64,000 nt of DNA from a bacterium endosymbiont of Escarpia laminata (lineage in GTDB: Bacteria; Pseudomonadota; Gammaproteobacteria; Chromatiales; Chromatiaceae). Position numbers and translations under genes: made by a program. A model generated the notes under the pieces. The model saw nothing but the letters and a program-made list of their open reading frames with translations, made no database searches and was not told the DNA's origin. The DNA lies in assembly GCA_003660235.1 (NCBI GenBank), contig QGON01000070.1:186001-250000 (forward strand), written 5' to 3'. Below, in pieces: positions 1 through 7,586 of this stretch. Within the stretch, counting starts at the first letter, position 1. The number at the start of each line of letters is the position of its first letter.

Positions 1-607
1 TGTCTATCTTTGGAGGATACTGGGAAATGACATCGAAATAAGGGTAGATGATGTTGAGGGAGTCGTGGGTATTGAAGTAGACCTGCGCCACCTCCGGATG
101 GGTCGACTTGATCCATGTCATTAGCGGATCGACACGCAGTAATCGTTGCACCTTCTCCAGCGCCACCTCACCGACGGGATTGAGTCCGCTGTAGTAGAGC
201 GCAAAGCCCCCCTGGTCACGGTTCGTGTAGAGGTCGCCACCCGGGGAAAAGGCAACGGATTTTAGTGCCTTCAAGTTTTGGTCGAACGGCTTTTCCAGCG
301 CCCGTTCCACGTGCTCGCCGTAATAGCGGGTGTCCTCCATGATGCGCTGCAGCTTCTCGCCGATAAATGCGGACTGCTGATCTGAGATGGCGAGCAACCG
401 CTCACGGGAGATTGCCGACAGTGCCTCGATGTTCTTGTCGCGGATGATGTCGTTGGTCAACAGATAGGCCGCCACCAGCAAGACCTCCACCAGCAACAGG
501 GGCACCAGTGCATTGTAGAGGTAGGATCGCCATATCCAGCGGGAAATATTCAATTTATCGCCATCCTGGTCGCGTAGCTGGCTTGGCTGGTTATAACGGG
601 TTGCCAA
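1..607 (-). CDS. Membrane sensor with extracellular Cache-like domain (3' end outside window)
   Basis: The reading frame is open from the left edge to about 607 and its C-terminal part lies outside the window. The first ~25 residues are polar, followed by a single strong membrane segment (LVPLLLVEVLLVAAYLL). After it comes a helical linker and an extracytoplasmic domain containing WIKSTHPEVAQVYFNT and a downstream IIYPYFD segment, typical of double-Cache sensor domains that precede histidine kinase, GGDEF or chemoreceptor modules. No ATG is available; a TTG at 605-607 is the only plausible start and has a poor ribosome site, so the start is uncertain. The output domain cannot be seen, so signalling type is unknown. 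Confidence 0.6.
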   Translation of the reverse strand, partial: MATRYNQPSQLRDQDGDKLNISRWIWRSYLYNALVPLLLVEVLLVAAYLLTNDIIRDKNIEALSAISRERLLAISDQQSAFIGEKLQRIMEDTRYYGEHVERALEKPFDQNLKALKSVAFSPGGDLYTNRDQGGFALYYSGLNPVGEVALEKVQRLLRVDPLMTWIKSTHPEVAQVYFNTHDSLNIIYPYFDVISQYPPKID

Positions 608-780
608 AGTATCTCATGAAATAATTTCTTCCAAATCACATATTTTTTCGCGGACAAGATAATAGATATCGGTCATCGTAGTAACATCTTGAAGTTCAGT
701 TCGATCTGTCAAAAATCTTCGTACCACCGATAATCCAGTTCATGCGCAGCCACACATCGCAGGTGAGTCCACACCTTCAG

Positions 781-1452
781 CTACAAGCCCATGACATCAA
801 TCAACTCTTGGCTGGTGATAACATGGCAGTAGATCATGTTGAGAATCTCCAGCTCCTGTCTGTGGAGTTCATCCGTCCCAGCGGCACAACAATCTTCGAC
901 CAGAATCACGTTGAAGCTCTCATCCGCCAGACTGCGCACTGTTGAAGAGATACACTGATCGGTAAAGATCCCGGTAAGCACTACATTTCTGACCCCCATG
1001 TTTTGAAGTACCAGACGCAGGTTAGTCCCGGTAAGGGCACTGTCAGTGGTTTTGGTGACGACAATCTCACCCTCATGTGGTGCCAGTTCGGGAACAATCT
1101 GGGAGTCGTCCCTCTCCTTCGGCATCATCAGGTAGTTCCAGCCCGGCTTTTTCTGGCTTAGGGAACGGTCTCGCCCATCCTCCAACAGACAGGCGATGCG
1201 GGCATGGAGCACGTCTATGCCATGTTGCCGAAAACGGTTTTGCAGATTGGCTGTCGTTGGAATGACGATCTCATGCATGCGCTCGTAAAAGGGCGCCCAG
1301 CGGCTCTTTTCCTTCGGGTCATCCGACGGCGTCAGGTAGGCATTCTGAACATCGATACTCAGCAATGCAGTTTCGGCTGCGGGCAGAGACAAATCCGGCG
1401 GCTCAGGCGCGCCATCGTAGTAGAAGGAACGGTAGGCGGTTTTCCAATTCAT
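781..1452 (-). CDS. Isochorismatase-family cysteine hydrolase
   Basis: This 223-residue protein belongs to the isochorismatase/nicotinamidase superfamily. The Asp-Lys-Cys triad is visible: D34 in LLSIDVQNAYL, K134 in VVTKTTDSAL and C167 in GIFTDQC, where the usual cis-peptide region precedes the nucleophile. Substrate is not predictable; members hydrolyse amides, isochorismate or carbamoyl compounds. The ATG at 1452 has GGAG six bases upstream; an ATG two codons earlier (1458) directly abuts that site and is less likely. It lies on the same strand as the large respiratory operon but 255 bp beyond its last gene, so it may be transcribed separately. No terminator is obvious between them. Confidence 0.85.
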   Translation of the reverse strand: MNWKTAYRSFYYDGAPEPPDLSLPAAETALLSIDVQNAYLTPSDDPKEKSRWAPFYERMHEIVIPTTANLQNRFRQHGIDVLHARIACLLEDGRDRSLSQKKPGWNYLMMPKERDDSQIVPELAPHEGEIVVTKTTDSALTGTNLRLVLQNMGVRNVVLTGIFTDQCISSTVRSLADESFNVILVEDCCAAGTDELHRQELEILNMIYCHVITSQELIDVMGL

Positions 1453-1707
1453 TGGCATCTCCTACGGCCCAGCCCTAGCATCAATTGTGCTTAATCAAGG
1501 CGGGCAACATCGATTACTTCAAGATAACAGGTCTTATCTTTAATGCTCAATAAAAACGATGGCCGCGGCAATAACCGCCGATAGTGCTCAGATGGGCCGC
1601 TAGACCGGCCCTCAGACTCTACCCGCTTTAACCCACATGCCGGGAGGCTGGCCTATCTGTTTCCGGAAGCTATTGTTCGCATAACGACGTTGCAGTGAGG
1701 CGCGGAG

Positions 1708-2220
1708 TTAAACACCACCACTGTGAACCACTTCATAGTAGAGCTTTTCCAGCGCCTGTTTGTGAAGGGTCTCTTCCCGCGCCAGAAAAACAAACAGGTC
1801 ATGGATAACGCCGGATTCGGTGCTCTCCGCCAGGGCCGTATACTGTTCCATCGCCGCCTGCTCTCTGCCTAACGCATATTGCAGCACTGTCTGATCATCC
1901 GGATTTTCACCGAGATCCGGCAGTTGGATGCAATCTGAGAAGCGGCTGTCACTCACCGGCACGGCGACCGCACGCTCTATCTCATTCTCGATCGACGGGT
2001 TCGCCGCCAATTCATTGAACAGATCAAAATGCCCCTGCTCCTCAGTCGCCAGCTCCTCCACCAGATAGCGAATGCGCTTGCTCACATTGGGGATCAGCGC
2101 GGTGTAAAAATCCCTGGCGGTGCGTTCGAACTCGGTCGCCACTTCAAGGATCTCTTTGAGACTCTTTTTCGACTGCAGACGCTCGTAACCGATTTGATGG
2201 CCCTCCCCTTCATGACTCAT
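1708..2220 (-). CDS. Ferritin-like (rubrerythrin-type) di-iron protein
   Basis: This 170-residue four-helix protein carries two repeated carboxylate/histidine helix pairs: E in EFERTARDFY, EELATEEQGH, then LGREQAAMEQY and FLAREETLHKQAL. These are the E...ExxH ligands of a ferritin-like di-iron site. The usual C-terminal rubredoxin domain of rubrerythrin is absent. I chose the ATG at 2220, which has AGGAG eight bases upstream and overlaps the end of the preceding gene by 11 bp; a start seven codons earlier would bury that site. Translational coupling to the flavoprotein gene suggests it acts with the membrane complex, perhaps in peroxide or oxygen protection. That role is inference. Confidence 0.8.
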   Translation of the reverse strand: MSHEGEGHQIGYERLQSKKSLKEILEVATEFERTARDFYTALIPNVSKRIRYLVEELATEEQGHFDLFNELAANPSIENEIERAVAVPVSDSRFSDCIQLPDLGENPDDQTVLQYALGREQAAMEQYTALAESTESGVIHDLFVFLAREETLHKQALEKLYYEVVHSGGV

Positions 2221-4048
2221 GGTCTGTCTCCTGTTGGCCAAGAACAGCTTCTATGCTGGCCGCCACCCGATGGCCGTCTGCCACCGCATGCACCACATCC
2301 GGCCCGTTCACGCAGTCACCCGCTGCCCAGAGCCAGGCCTCCGAGGTTCGGCCTGCCTCATCGACCTGGAGCCGGCCACGATTCCACTCAAGCCGCTCGG
2401 TCAATTCGTCACCCAGCAGGCTGACATCCGACATCTGGCCGATCGCCTCGATCACCATCTCCCCTGCGTGAAGCTGCTCGTCACTTTCATCATAGGATGG
2501 CGCAAAGCGGTGCTGCTCATCGAAGATCGATAATACCTTCCAGGTTCGCAGACCGATCAGCCTGCCCTTTTCATCGATTTCACAAGCCTGGGGACCCCGG
2601 CTGTCGAGAATCTCTATCCCCTCTTCGATCGACTCCTTTATCTCCACCGGGTCGGCGAGAAAATGGGCTAGATCCTCCAGCGCAGTCAGGGTCATCCTGC
2701 TCTCTCCATACTGCTGCCGCTGCAACCGCGCCAGACTGCGGGCAATATCCATTGCGACATTACCGCCGCCGATCACCACCGCCGAGCGAGGCACATCAAA
2801 AGCCTCATCCGCTGCAATCTTGCGCAACAGATCCACCGCCTTGGTGACCTGCGCATGCTCCGATCCGGGAATACGGGTGGAGCGGCCGAGTTGCAGGCCG
2901 AGCGCCAGCAGCACTGCATCATTATCCAGTTGCAGCTGTGACAACTCGATATCAACACCGATGCGGGTGTTGTACTCGATGGAAACACCCAGTGAGATAA
3001 TCACATCCACATCCTGATCGAGCATGTCGAAGGGCAGCCGGTACTCGGGGATACCATAACGCGTCATGCCGCCCGCCTCTGCCTGAGCCTCGTAGACGGT
3101 TACCTGATGTCCGAGTTTCACCAGATCGAAAGCTGCGGTAAGACCGGCGGGGCCAGCACCAACGATGGCAATCTGTTTTCCGCTCAGATAGTCCACCTTG
3201 TCCTGTGCCGCAATCGCCTTGACCGTTTCGTGGTCGAGCGAGTCCATGGCAAACCGTTTGAGCCAGCGAATCGCCACAGGGTCACCGCGCCGACCTATCG
3301 AACAGGCCGTCTCGCAACAGTGGGTACAGATCCGTCCACAGACGTGGGAGAAGGGATTGGTGCGGTAGATCTGCCGCACCGCCTCCTCCATATCCTGCTG
3401 CCAGATGGCGCGAATATACTCAGGCGCATGCATATGCGTCGGACAGGCATCGTGGCACATGCCGCACTGCACGCAACGGGAGGCCTCCGCCACCGCCTGT
3501 TCAAGGCTATATCCATCGACGATCTCATCGAAATTATCGCTGCGTTGGTCCGCACTGCGCTCCCCCATTTCTCCCCGTTTAAGGTTGAGCAGATCGGAGT
3601 CGGCAACCTTGCGCCAGCCATAACCGTAGAACTTTTTATGGATTCCATTGGGGTCGGGCAGAATGAAGTAGCTGTCGATCTCCTCCTGGGTGCAGGTATG
3701 CACGTACTCTCTGGAGAGGGAGATGGAGCCAGTGGGGCAGATGTCGACGCAGAGGGCGCACCAGCAGCAGCGGCCATAGTCGATGGCGGGACGCTGGTTG
3801 CGCACCCCCTTGAGCGGATCAGAGGGTAGACCCGGGATCTCGATCATGCTGATGGCGGCGTTGTCGCAGACCTTCTGACAGGAGCTGCAACCTATGCAGA
3901 GTTCCCAGTCGTTGAGATGAAAACCACGATAACTGAGAGAGGCAAGACGCGGTTCCAGAGGTTCGGTGACCGCCTTGCGCGCGAAGAACTGCAGGCTCTT
4001 CAGCGGATTGAGGATGCTGCCCTTCTCTTTGTAGTCGATGTCGCTCAT
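2210..4048 (-). CDS. NuoI-like ferredoxin fused to GltD/NfnB-type NAD(P)H:flavin oxidoreductase
   Basis: This 612-residue protein has two parts. Residues ~35-115 form a NuoI/MbhN-like ferredoxin with two 4Fe-4S motifs (C51-C54-C57-C61 and C94-C97-C100-C104-Pro). Residues ~185-610 match the glutamate synthase small-subunit/NfnB family: an N-terminal Fe-S domain (C192, C195, C198, C202 and C237-C249), an FAD site (GAGPAG, 297-302) and an NAD(P)H site (IGGGNVAMD, from 426). The fusion therefore links a complex I-type peripheral electron wire directly to a flavin/pyridine nucleotide module. It is the last subunit gene of the Mrp-linked complex, its ATG overlapping the NuoD-like stop by one base. 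No glutamate synthase large subunit is nearby, so glutamate synthesis is unlikely. Confidence 0.88.
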   Translation of the reverse strand: MSDIDYKEKGSILNPLKSLQFFARKAVTEPLEPRLASLSYRGFHLNDWELCIGCSSCQKVCDNAAISMIEIPGLPSDPLKGVRNQRPAIDYGRCCWCALCVDICPTGSISLSREYVHTCTQEEIDSYFILPDPNGIHKKFYGYGWRKVADSDLLNLKRGEMGERSADQRSDNFDEIVDGYSLEQAVAEASRCVQCGMCHDACPTHMHAPEYIRAIWQQDMEEAVRQIYRTNPFSHVCGRICTHCCETACSIGRRGDPVAIRWLKRFAMDSLDHETVKAIAAQDKVDYLSGKQIAIVGAGPAGLTAAFDLVKLGHQVTVYEAQAEAGGMTRYGIPEYRLPFDMLDQDVDVIISLGVSIEYNTRIGVDIELSQLQLDNDAVLLALGLQLGRSTRIPGSEHAQVTKAVDLLRKIAADEAFDVPRSAVVIGGGNVAMDIARSLARLQRQQYGESRMTLTALEDLAHFLADPVEIKESIEEGIEILDSRGPQACEIDEKGRLIGLRTWKVLSIFDEQHRFAPSYDESDEQLHAGEMVIEAIGQMSDVSLLGDELTERLEWNRGRLQVDEAGRTSEAWLWAAGDCVNGPDVVHAVADGHRVAASIEAVLGQQETDHES

Positions 4049-5190
4049 CAGCGATCCACCTCCGGCGGGCAGGCATCGAGTGAAAACATGATCTGCGCCA
4101 CATCTTCCAGACGCGCGCCCAGCGACAGCTGCTCCAGAACCCGCACGGCATGCATCGACGACGGCCCACGAATATGCACCCTGTAGGGTTTGTCGCTGCC
4201 ATCGGATACCACGTAATAACCCAGTTCGCCTTTCGACGACTCGACCCGGGTATAAGTTTCGCCTGCAGGGACATTCCAGGCCAGTGGATTGGGAATCGGC
4301 GTGCGAACCGGGCCGCCAACCGAAGGCAATTTTTCCACTATCTGGCGCACAATATGGATACTCTGCATCAACTCCTGCCGTCTCACCAGGGTACGTGCCC
4401 AGGCATCTCCCGGCGCCTCAGTGGGAATCTCAAAATCGATCTGATCGTAGACCAGATAAGGGTCGTCGCGGCGCACGTCGAATGCCAGCCCGGTGGCGCG
4501 CAGGTTCGGTCCGGTGACCCCCCACTCAAGGGCCTGCTGCTGATTCATCGGGCCGGTGTCCTTGGCCCGGTCGACGAAAACCTGGTTGGTAAAAAAGAGG
4601 TTGTCGTAATCGGGCAGACGGGACTCGATATAGTCCATGGTATGACTGACCCGGTCGAGAAAGCCTTCGGGAATATCCCGGCGCACTCCGCCGGGAATAT
4701 TGTAGATATGATAGACACGCCCGCCGGTCCACTCCTCGAAGAGATCGAGAATCAGATCCCGATCGGCCACCCCCCAATACATGGTGGTGTACATGCCGGT
4801 GGTCGCCGCATGGCCACCAAAGGTAAACAGATGTGCGGCGATGCGCGACAATTCAAGCTGCAACACCCGCAACCACTGTGCGCGCTCCGGCACCTCCATG
4901 TCATTCAATGTCTCAACCGCCATGGAGTAACAGACCTCCATCGGTACGGGATCGGGGACGCAGATGCGGGGCACCAGGGCAATATTCTGAATCCACAACC
5001 GCCCCTCCATCAGCTTTTCAAAACCGCGATGCAGATAACCCCCATCGGCACGGGCGGCGACAACCACATCGCCGTGCAGTTTTACCTTCAGGGCATAGTT
5101 GCCCTCGATGCCCGGATGGTTGGGTCCGAAGTTGAGTTCATACTCATTACTCGGTGGATGACTTATCGCCTGATAGTTTTCCGGCCTCAT
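4048..5190 (-). CDS. NuoD/MbxL-like 49-kDa subunit with half of the NiFe-site cysteines
   Basis: This 380-residue protein belongs to the NuoD/[NiFe]-hydrogenase large-subunit superfamily, recognised from NFGPNHPGIEG, GGYLHRGFEKL and the C-terminal DR ending. Group 4 hydrogenases bind NiFe through an N-terminal CxxC and a C-terminal CxxC. Here the N-terminal motif reads RICVPD (C77 kept, second position Asp80) and the C-terminal motif reads DACPPEVDR (C374 kept, second position Glu377). A classical NiFe centre is therefore unlikely, and it differs from true NuoD, which lacks these cysteines. From memory, the archaeal MBX/MBS large subunit shows the same partial loss. Start overlaps the NuoC-like stop by 4 bp. 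Confidence 0.9.
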   Translation of the reverse strand: MRPENYQAISHPPSNEYELNFGPNHPGIEGNYALKVKLHGDVVVAARADGGYLHRGFEKLMEGRLWIQNIALVPRICVPDPVPMEVCYSMAVETLNDMEVPERAQWLRVLQLELSRIAAHLFTFGGHAATTGMYTTMYWGVADRDLILDLFEEWTGGRVYHIYNIPGGVRRDIPEGFLDRVSHTMDYIESRLPDYDNLFFTNQVFVDRAKDTGPMNQQQALEWGVTGPNLRATGLAFDVRRDDPYLVYDQIDFEIPTEAPGDAWARTLVRRQELMQSIHIVRQIVEKLPSVGGPVRTPIPNPLAWNVPAGETYTRVESSKGELGYYVVSDGSDKPYRVHIRGPSSMHAVRVLEQLSLGARLEDVAQIMFSLDACPPEVDR

Positions 5191-5750
5191 GGATTTTTCT
5201 GCCTTGTCTCTTCCGGCGTCTTGACGATGCCACCGCCCTGTTCAGTGATCTCCTTCAACCAATCCGGCTGATAGTCTTTCCACTCGAAGGTCTCGTTCAC
5301 CCAGGCCTCAGAGTCAAACTCCTTGCGCATCGGCGGCGGGCCGTTCCACTCGGTAAGGATAAATTTGCTCATGTCCGGGCTGCCTTCGAAGTAGACGCCA
5401 AACATTTCGTGGATGTCCCGTTCGAAGAAGGCGGCGGGCTGGTAGAGATCGAACACCGACACATAGACGCCAGGTTCCCGTGCGATACGGATATGCGCCG
5501 AGACCAGTGACTGTGATTCGTAGGACCAGAGCTGATAGACCAGTTCAAACTGACTCTCATCGATCCAGTCGACGCAGGTAATGGCGGAGAGGTGTACATA
5601 CCCGGCCCGTCCCCGCAGCAGTTCCAACAGGGTCGGCAGGGAATCGGCAGCTATATCGATCCGCACCCGCCGGGAGTCCTTACGGCGAATCTCAATTCCT
5701 TCTATCTCCTGCAGCAGATTATCCAGCCAGGGGGTGACCGTCTTACTCAT
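5187..5750 (-). CDS. NuoC/MbxK-like 30-kDa subunit
   Basis: This 187-residue protein matches the complex I 30-kDa/NuoC family: a central region with SAITCVDWIDESQFELVYQL followed by the family signature around RDIHEMFGVYFEGSPDMSKF, where RD.yDmfGi.F is typical. It lies in the peripheral arm and helps hold the NuoB- and NuoD-like subunits. It overlaps the NuoB-like gene by 8 bp upstream and the NuoD-like gene by 4 bp downstream, so the subunits are translationally coupled. Length is close to stand-alone NuoC and hydrogenase homologues; there is no NuoC-NuoD fusion. Confidence 0.88.
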   Translation of the reverse strand: MSKTVTPWLDNLLQEIEGIEIRRKDSRRVRIDIAADSLPTLLELLRGRAGYVHLSAITCVDWIDESQFELVYQLWSYESQSLVSAHIRIAREPGVYVSVFDLYQPAAFFERDIHEMFGVYFEGSPDMSKFILTEWNGPPPMRKEFDSEAWVNETFEWKDYQPDWLKEITEQGGGIVKTPEETRQKNP

Positions 5751-6477
5751 GGAACTCCCCCTTCTTCTCTAAAGAACCACCGATCTGAAAGAAGGTCTGC
5801 TGCGGCTCAAGCGGTTTCTGGCATTGTTGTAGCAGGCGGGTGTGTTCACCCTCTGTTCCAGGTCCGGCAAGATCGTAATGCGATGCCTCGCCGATCACAT
5901 CGGCAGGGGTTTGCCAATCATCACCAAAGAGGTGCTGCTGATTGCCCAAATACCAATCATAACGCCGATAGTAGTCTTTCCAGCCATCCGCTTCATCGCT
6001 GCGGATTCGATCCATCAGCTTTCGCATACCCTCCAACACCGCCTCCGGGCGCGGCATGCAGCCGGCTATATAGAGATCCACCGGGAGATACTGATCGAGC
6101 TGTTTGGCGGTGGCGTAACTCTGCCAGTACATGCCCCCATTGACGGTGCAGGAGCAGATACCTATGACATATTTTGGCGAACCCATCTGTTCGTAGGTCA
6201 GGATCACCCGCTTCAGGGTCTTGATGGAGACATAACCGGTAATCAGCAGGATATCCGCCTGCCTGGGCGTCACCATCGGCTGGATGCCCAGCCGCTCCAT
6301 ATCGAAGCGGGATGTCATGGCCGGGGGCAGTTCGATGGCGCCACATCCGGTGCAGTAGTGCAGCATGAACATGGAGCGGGAGCGGCAGAAGCGCACCAGT
6401 TCATCGAACACCCTGGCGAGGGGATTCGTGCGACTCTGGCCTACCGATGCTTCGATTGGAATATCTATCTCTTTCAT
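5743..6477 (-). CDS. NuoB/MbxJ-like 20-kDa Fe-S subunit
   Basis: This 244-residue protein is of the NuoB/[NiFe]-hydrogenase small-subunit family and should carry the 4Fe-4S cluster nearest the catalytic site. Candidate ligands are C42 and C45 (HYCTGCGAIE), C108 (VIGICSCTVNGGMY) and C140 (IAGCMPRPEA). The first motif is CxxC as in hydrogenase small subunits and MBX/Mbh J subunits, not the adjacent CC of true NuoB. The C-terminal ~70 residues after VLEGMRKLMDRI extend beyond a minimal NuoB. It is separated from the upstream NuoH-like gene by 206 bp containing a palindromic repeat, the only real gap in the operon. Confidence 0.88.
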   Translation of the reverse strand: MKEIDIPIEASVGQSRTNPLARVFDELVRFCRSRSMFMLHYCTGCGAIELPPAMTSRFDMERLGIQPMVTPRQADILLITGYVSIKTLKRVILTYEQMGSPKYVIGICSCTVNGGMYWQSYATAKQLDQYLPVDLYIAGCMPRPEAVLEGMRKLMDRIRSDEADGWKDYYRRYDWYLGNQQHLFGDDWQTPADVIGEASHYDLAGPGTEGEHTRLLQQCQKPLEPQQTFFQIGGSLEKKGEFHE

Positions 6478-6513
6478 ATTTTCATCCGGGCAACGATCCT
6501 AATGCGGTTTTCT

Positions 6514-6668
6514 GTAGGTCGGGTTAGATGCGCATTGCATCAATGCTTGAACCCCTTCGCCTGGCTTGACGCGCATCGTAACCCGACGCTGGTTTGTCGG
6601 GTTACGATGCACACAAAGCGTTGTGCCAAATTCAGGTTTTATACTGTCGTGCATCTAACCCGACCTAC
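6514..6668. repeat. Nested palindromic (REP-type) element between operon genes
   Basis: Two perfect inverted repeats are nested. The outer arms are 18 bp (6514-6531 and 6651-6668, beginning GTAGGTCGGGTTAG). The inner arms are 15 bp (6573-6587 and 6596-6610) with an 8-base loop. The GTAGGTCGGGTT core resembles REP/BIME units scattered in gammaproteobacterial genomes and usually mobilised by RAYT transposases. It lies between the NuoH- and NuoB-like genes and could affect RNA stability or processing inside the operon. Confidence 0.85.
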
Positions 6669-6683
6669 GTGCTATCCATCGAA

Positions 6684-7586
6684 TTAGTGCATCACAAACG
6701 CCAGTCCGAGCAAACCGATCATCACCGGCCATTTCCACATCAGGCGAATCATCTGCTCCGTCTTATAACGGGGAAAAAGAAACGCCACCGTCATGGGAAT
6801 GGCCACCACGGCAAAAACCTTGATCAGGAAGAAGAGCCAGTTCTCCCCGCCGCCGAGAAACAGCGACACATACAGCACCCCAGCGGTATAGAGCTGAAAG
6901 CACTGCATCACAAAAAGACCGCCCAGGTATTTGCCGCTCATCTCCACCATCGGACCGGTGGCGATCTCCGCCGGGGCGATATAGATCTCGAAAGGTTGCT
7001 TGCCTAACATGCCCTGCAGGGCAAAAAGTCCGGCTATAGCCAGCAGCGGCATCGTTATCGCCCCCCATCCTGCAACCCCACCTGCCTGTTGTATCGCAAT
7101 GATGTCTACCAGATTGGTGGTACCGAAATACCAGGCCACGCCGAAAACCACGATGACAAACGGCACGTCGTAGGCAAGCATCGACGTCAACGCCCGGGCA
7201 ATGCCTATGGAGCCGTTGGGGTTGGCGCACTGACCCACACCGAGCGCCAAACCCAGCGAGGGGACCATCATCATGTAGACCAGGGTCACCAGACCGCCTT
7301 TATCCGCGATGCCGTCCATGCCCGGCACCGGCAGCAGGGTCTCCGCCGCCACATAGCCGCCCACTGCCATGATGATACCGATATCGTGCATCCAGCCATG
7401 GGAGATCTGGGTCTTTTTGCTGTAGAGTTTTACGATGTCATAGAGCGGCTGCATCATAGGTGGGCCAACCCGACGCTGCAGTTTGGCGCCAATCCTGCGC
7501 AGCATCAGCACCATAAAGAGACCGACAACAAAGGCCACCAGCGGCATCAAGACCAGTTCCATCAGCAGGGTTTGAATACTCATCAC
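6684..7586 (-). CDS. NuoH/MbxM-like membrane subunit
   Basis: This 300-residue protein has about eight hydrophobic segments and belongs to the complex I subunit 1/NuoH/HyfC family. The conserved cytoplasmic loop signatures appear as RRIGAKLQRRVGPPMMQPLYD and KQPFEIYIAPAEIATGPMVEMSGK, where acidic residues line the quinone-cavity/E-channel in complex I. It joins the peripheral arm to the membrane antiporter arm. The start overlaps the upstream antiporter gene by 4 bp. It is slightly shorter than E. coli NuoH, as is usual for hydrogenase-type homologues. Confidence 0.9.
   Translation of the reverse strand: MMSIQTLLMELVLMPLVAFVVGLFMVLMLRRIGAKLQRRVGPPMMQPLYDIVKLYSKKTQISHGWMHDIGIIMAVGGYVAAETLLPVPGMDGIADKGGLVTLVYMMMVPSLGLALGVGQCANPNGSIGIARALTSMLAYDVPFVIVVFGVAWYFGTTNLVDIIAIQQAGGVAGWGAITMPLLAIAGLFALQGMLGKQPFEIYIAPAEIATGPMVEMSGKYLGGLFVMQCFQLYTAGVLYVSLFLGGGENWLFFLIKVFAVVAIPMTVAFLFPRYKTEQMIRLMWKWPVMIGLLGLAFVMH

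Noticed and set aside
1594-1611. Possible terminator hairpin between the cysteine hydrolase and ferritin-like genes
   Set aside because: The 6-bp stem GGGCCG/CGGCCC has no T-run and is too weak to call.
2210-4048. Glutamate synthase small subunit
   Set aside because: No large subunit is nearby, the extra NuoI-like domain is fused, and it overlaps complex-subunit genes.
4048-5190. Functional [NiFe] hydrogenase
   Set aside because: Two of four NiFe-binding cysteines are replaced, and no hydrogenase maturation genes are in the window.
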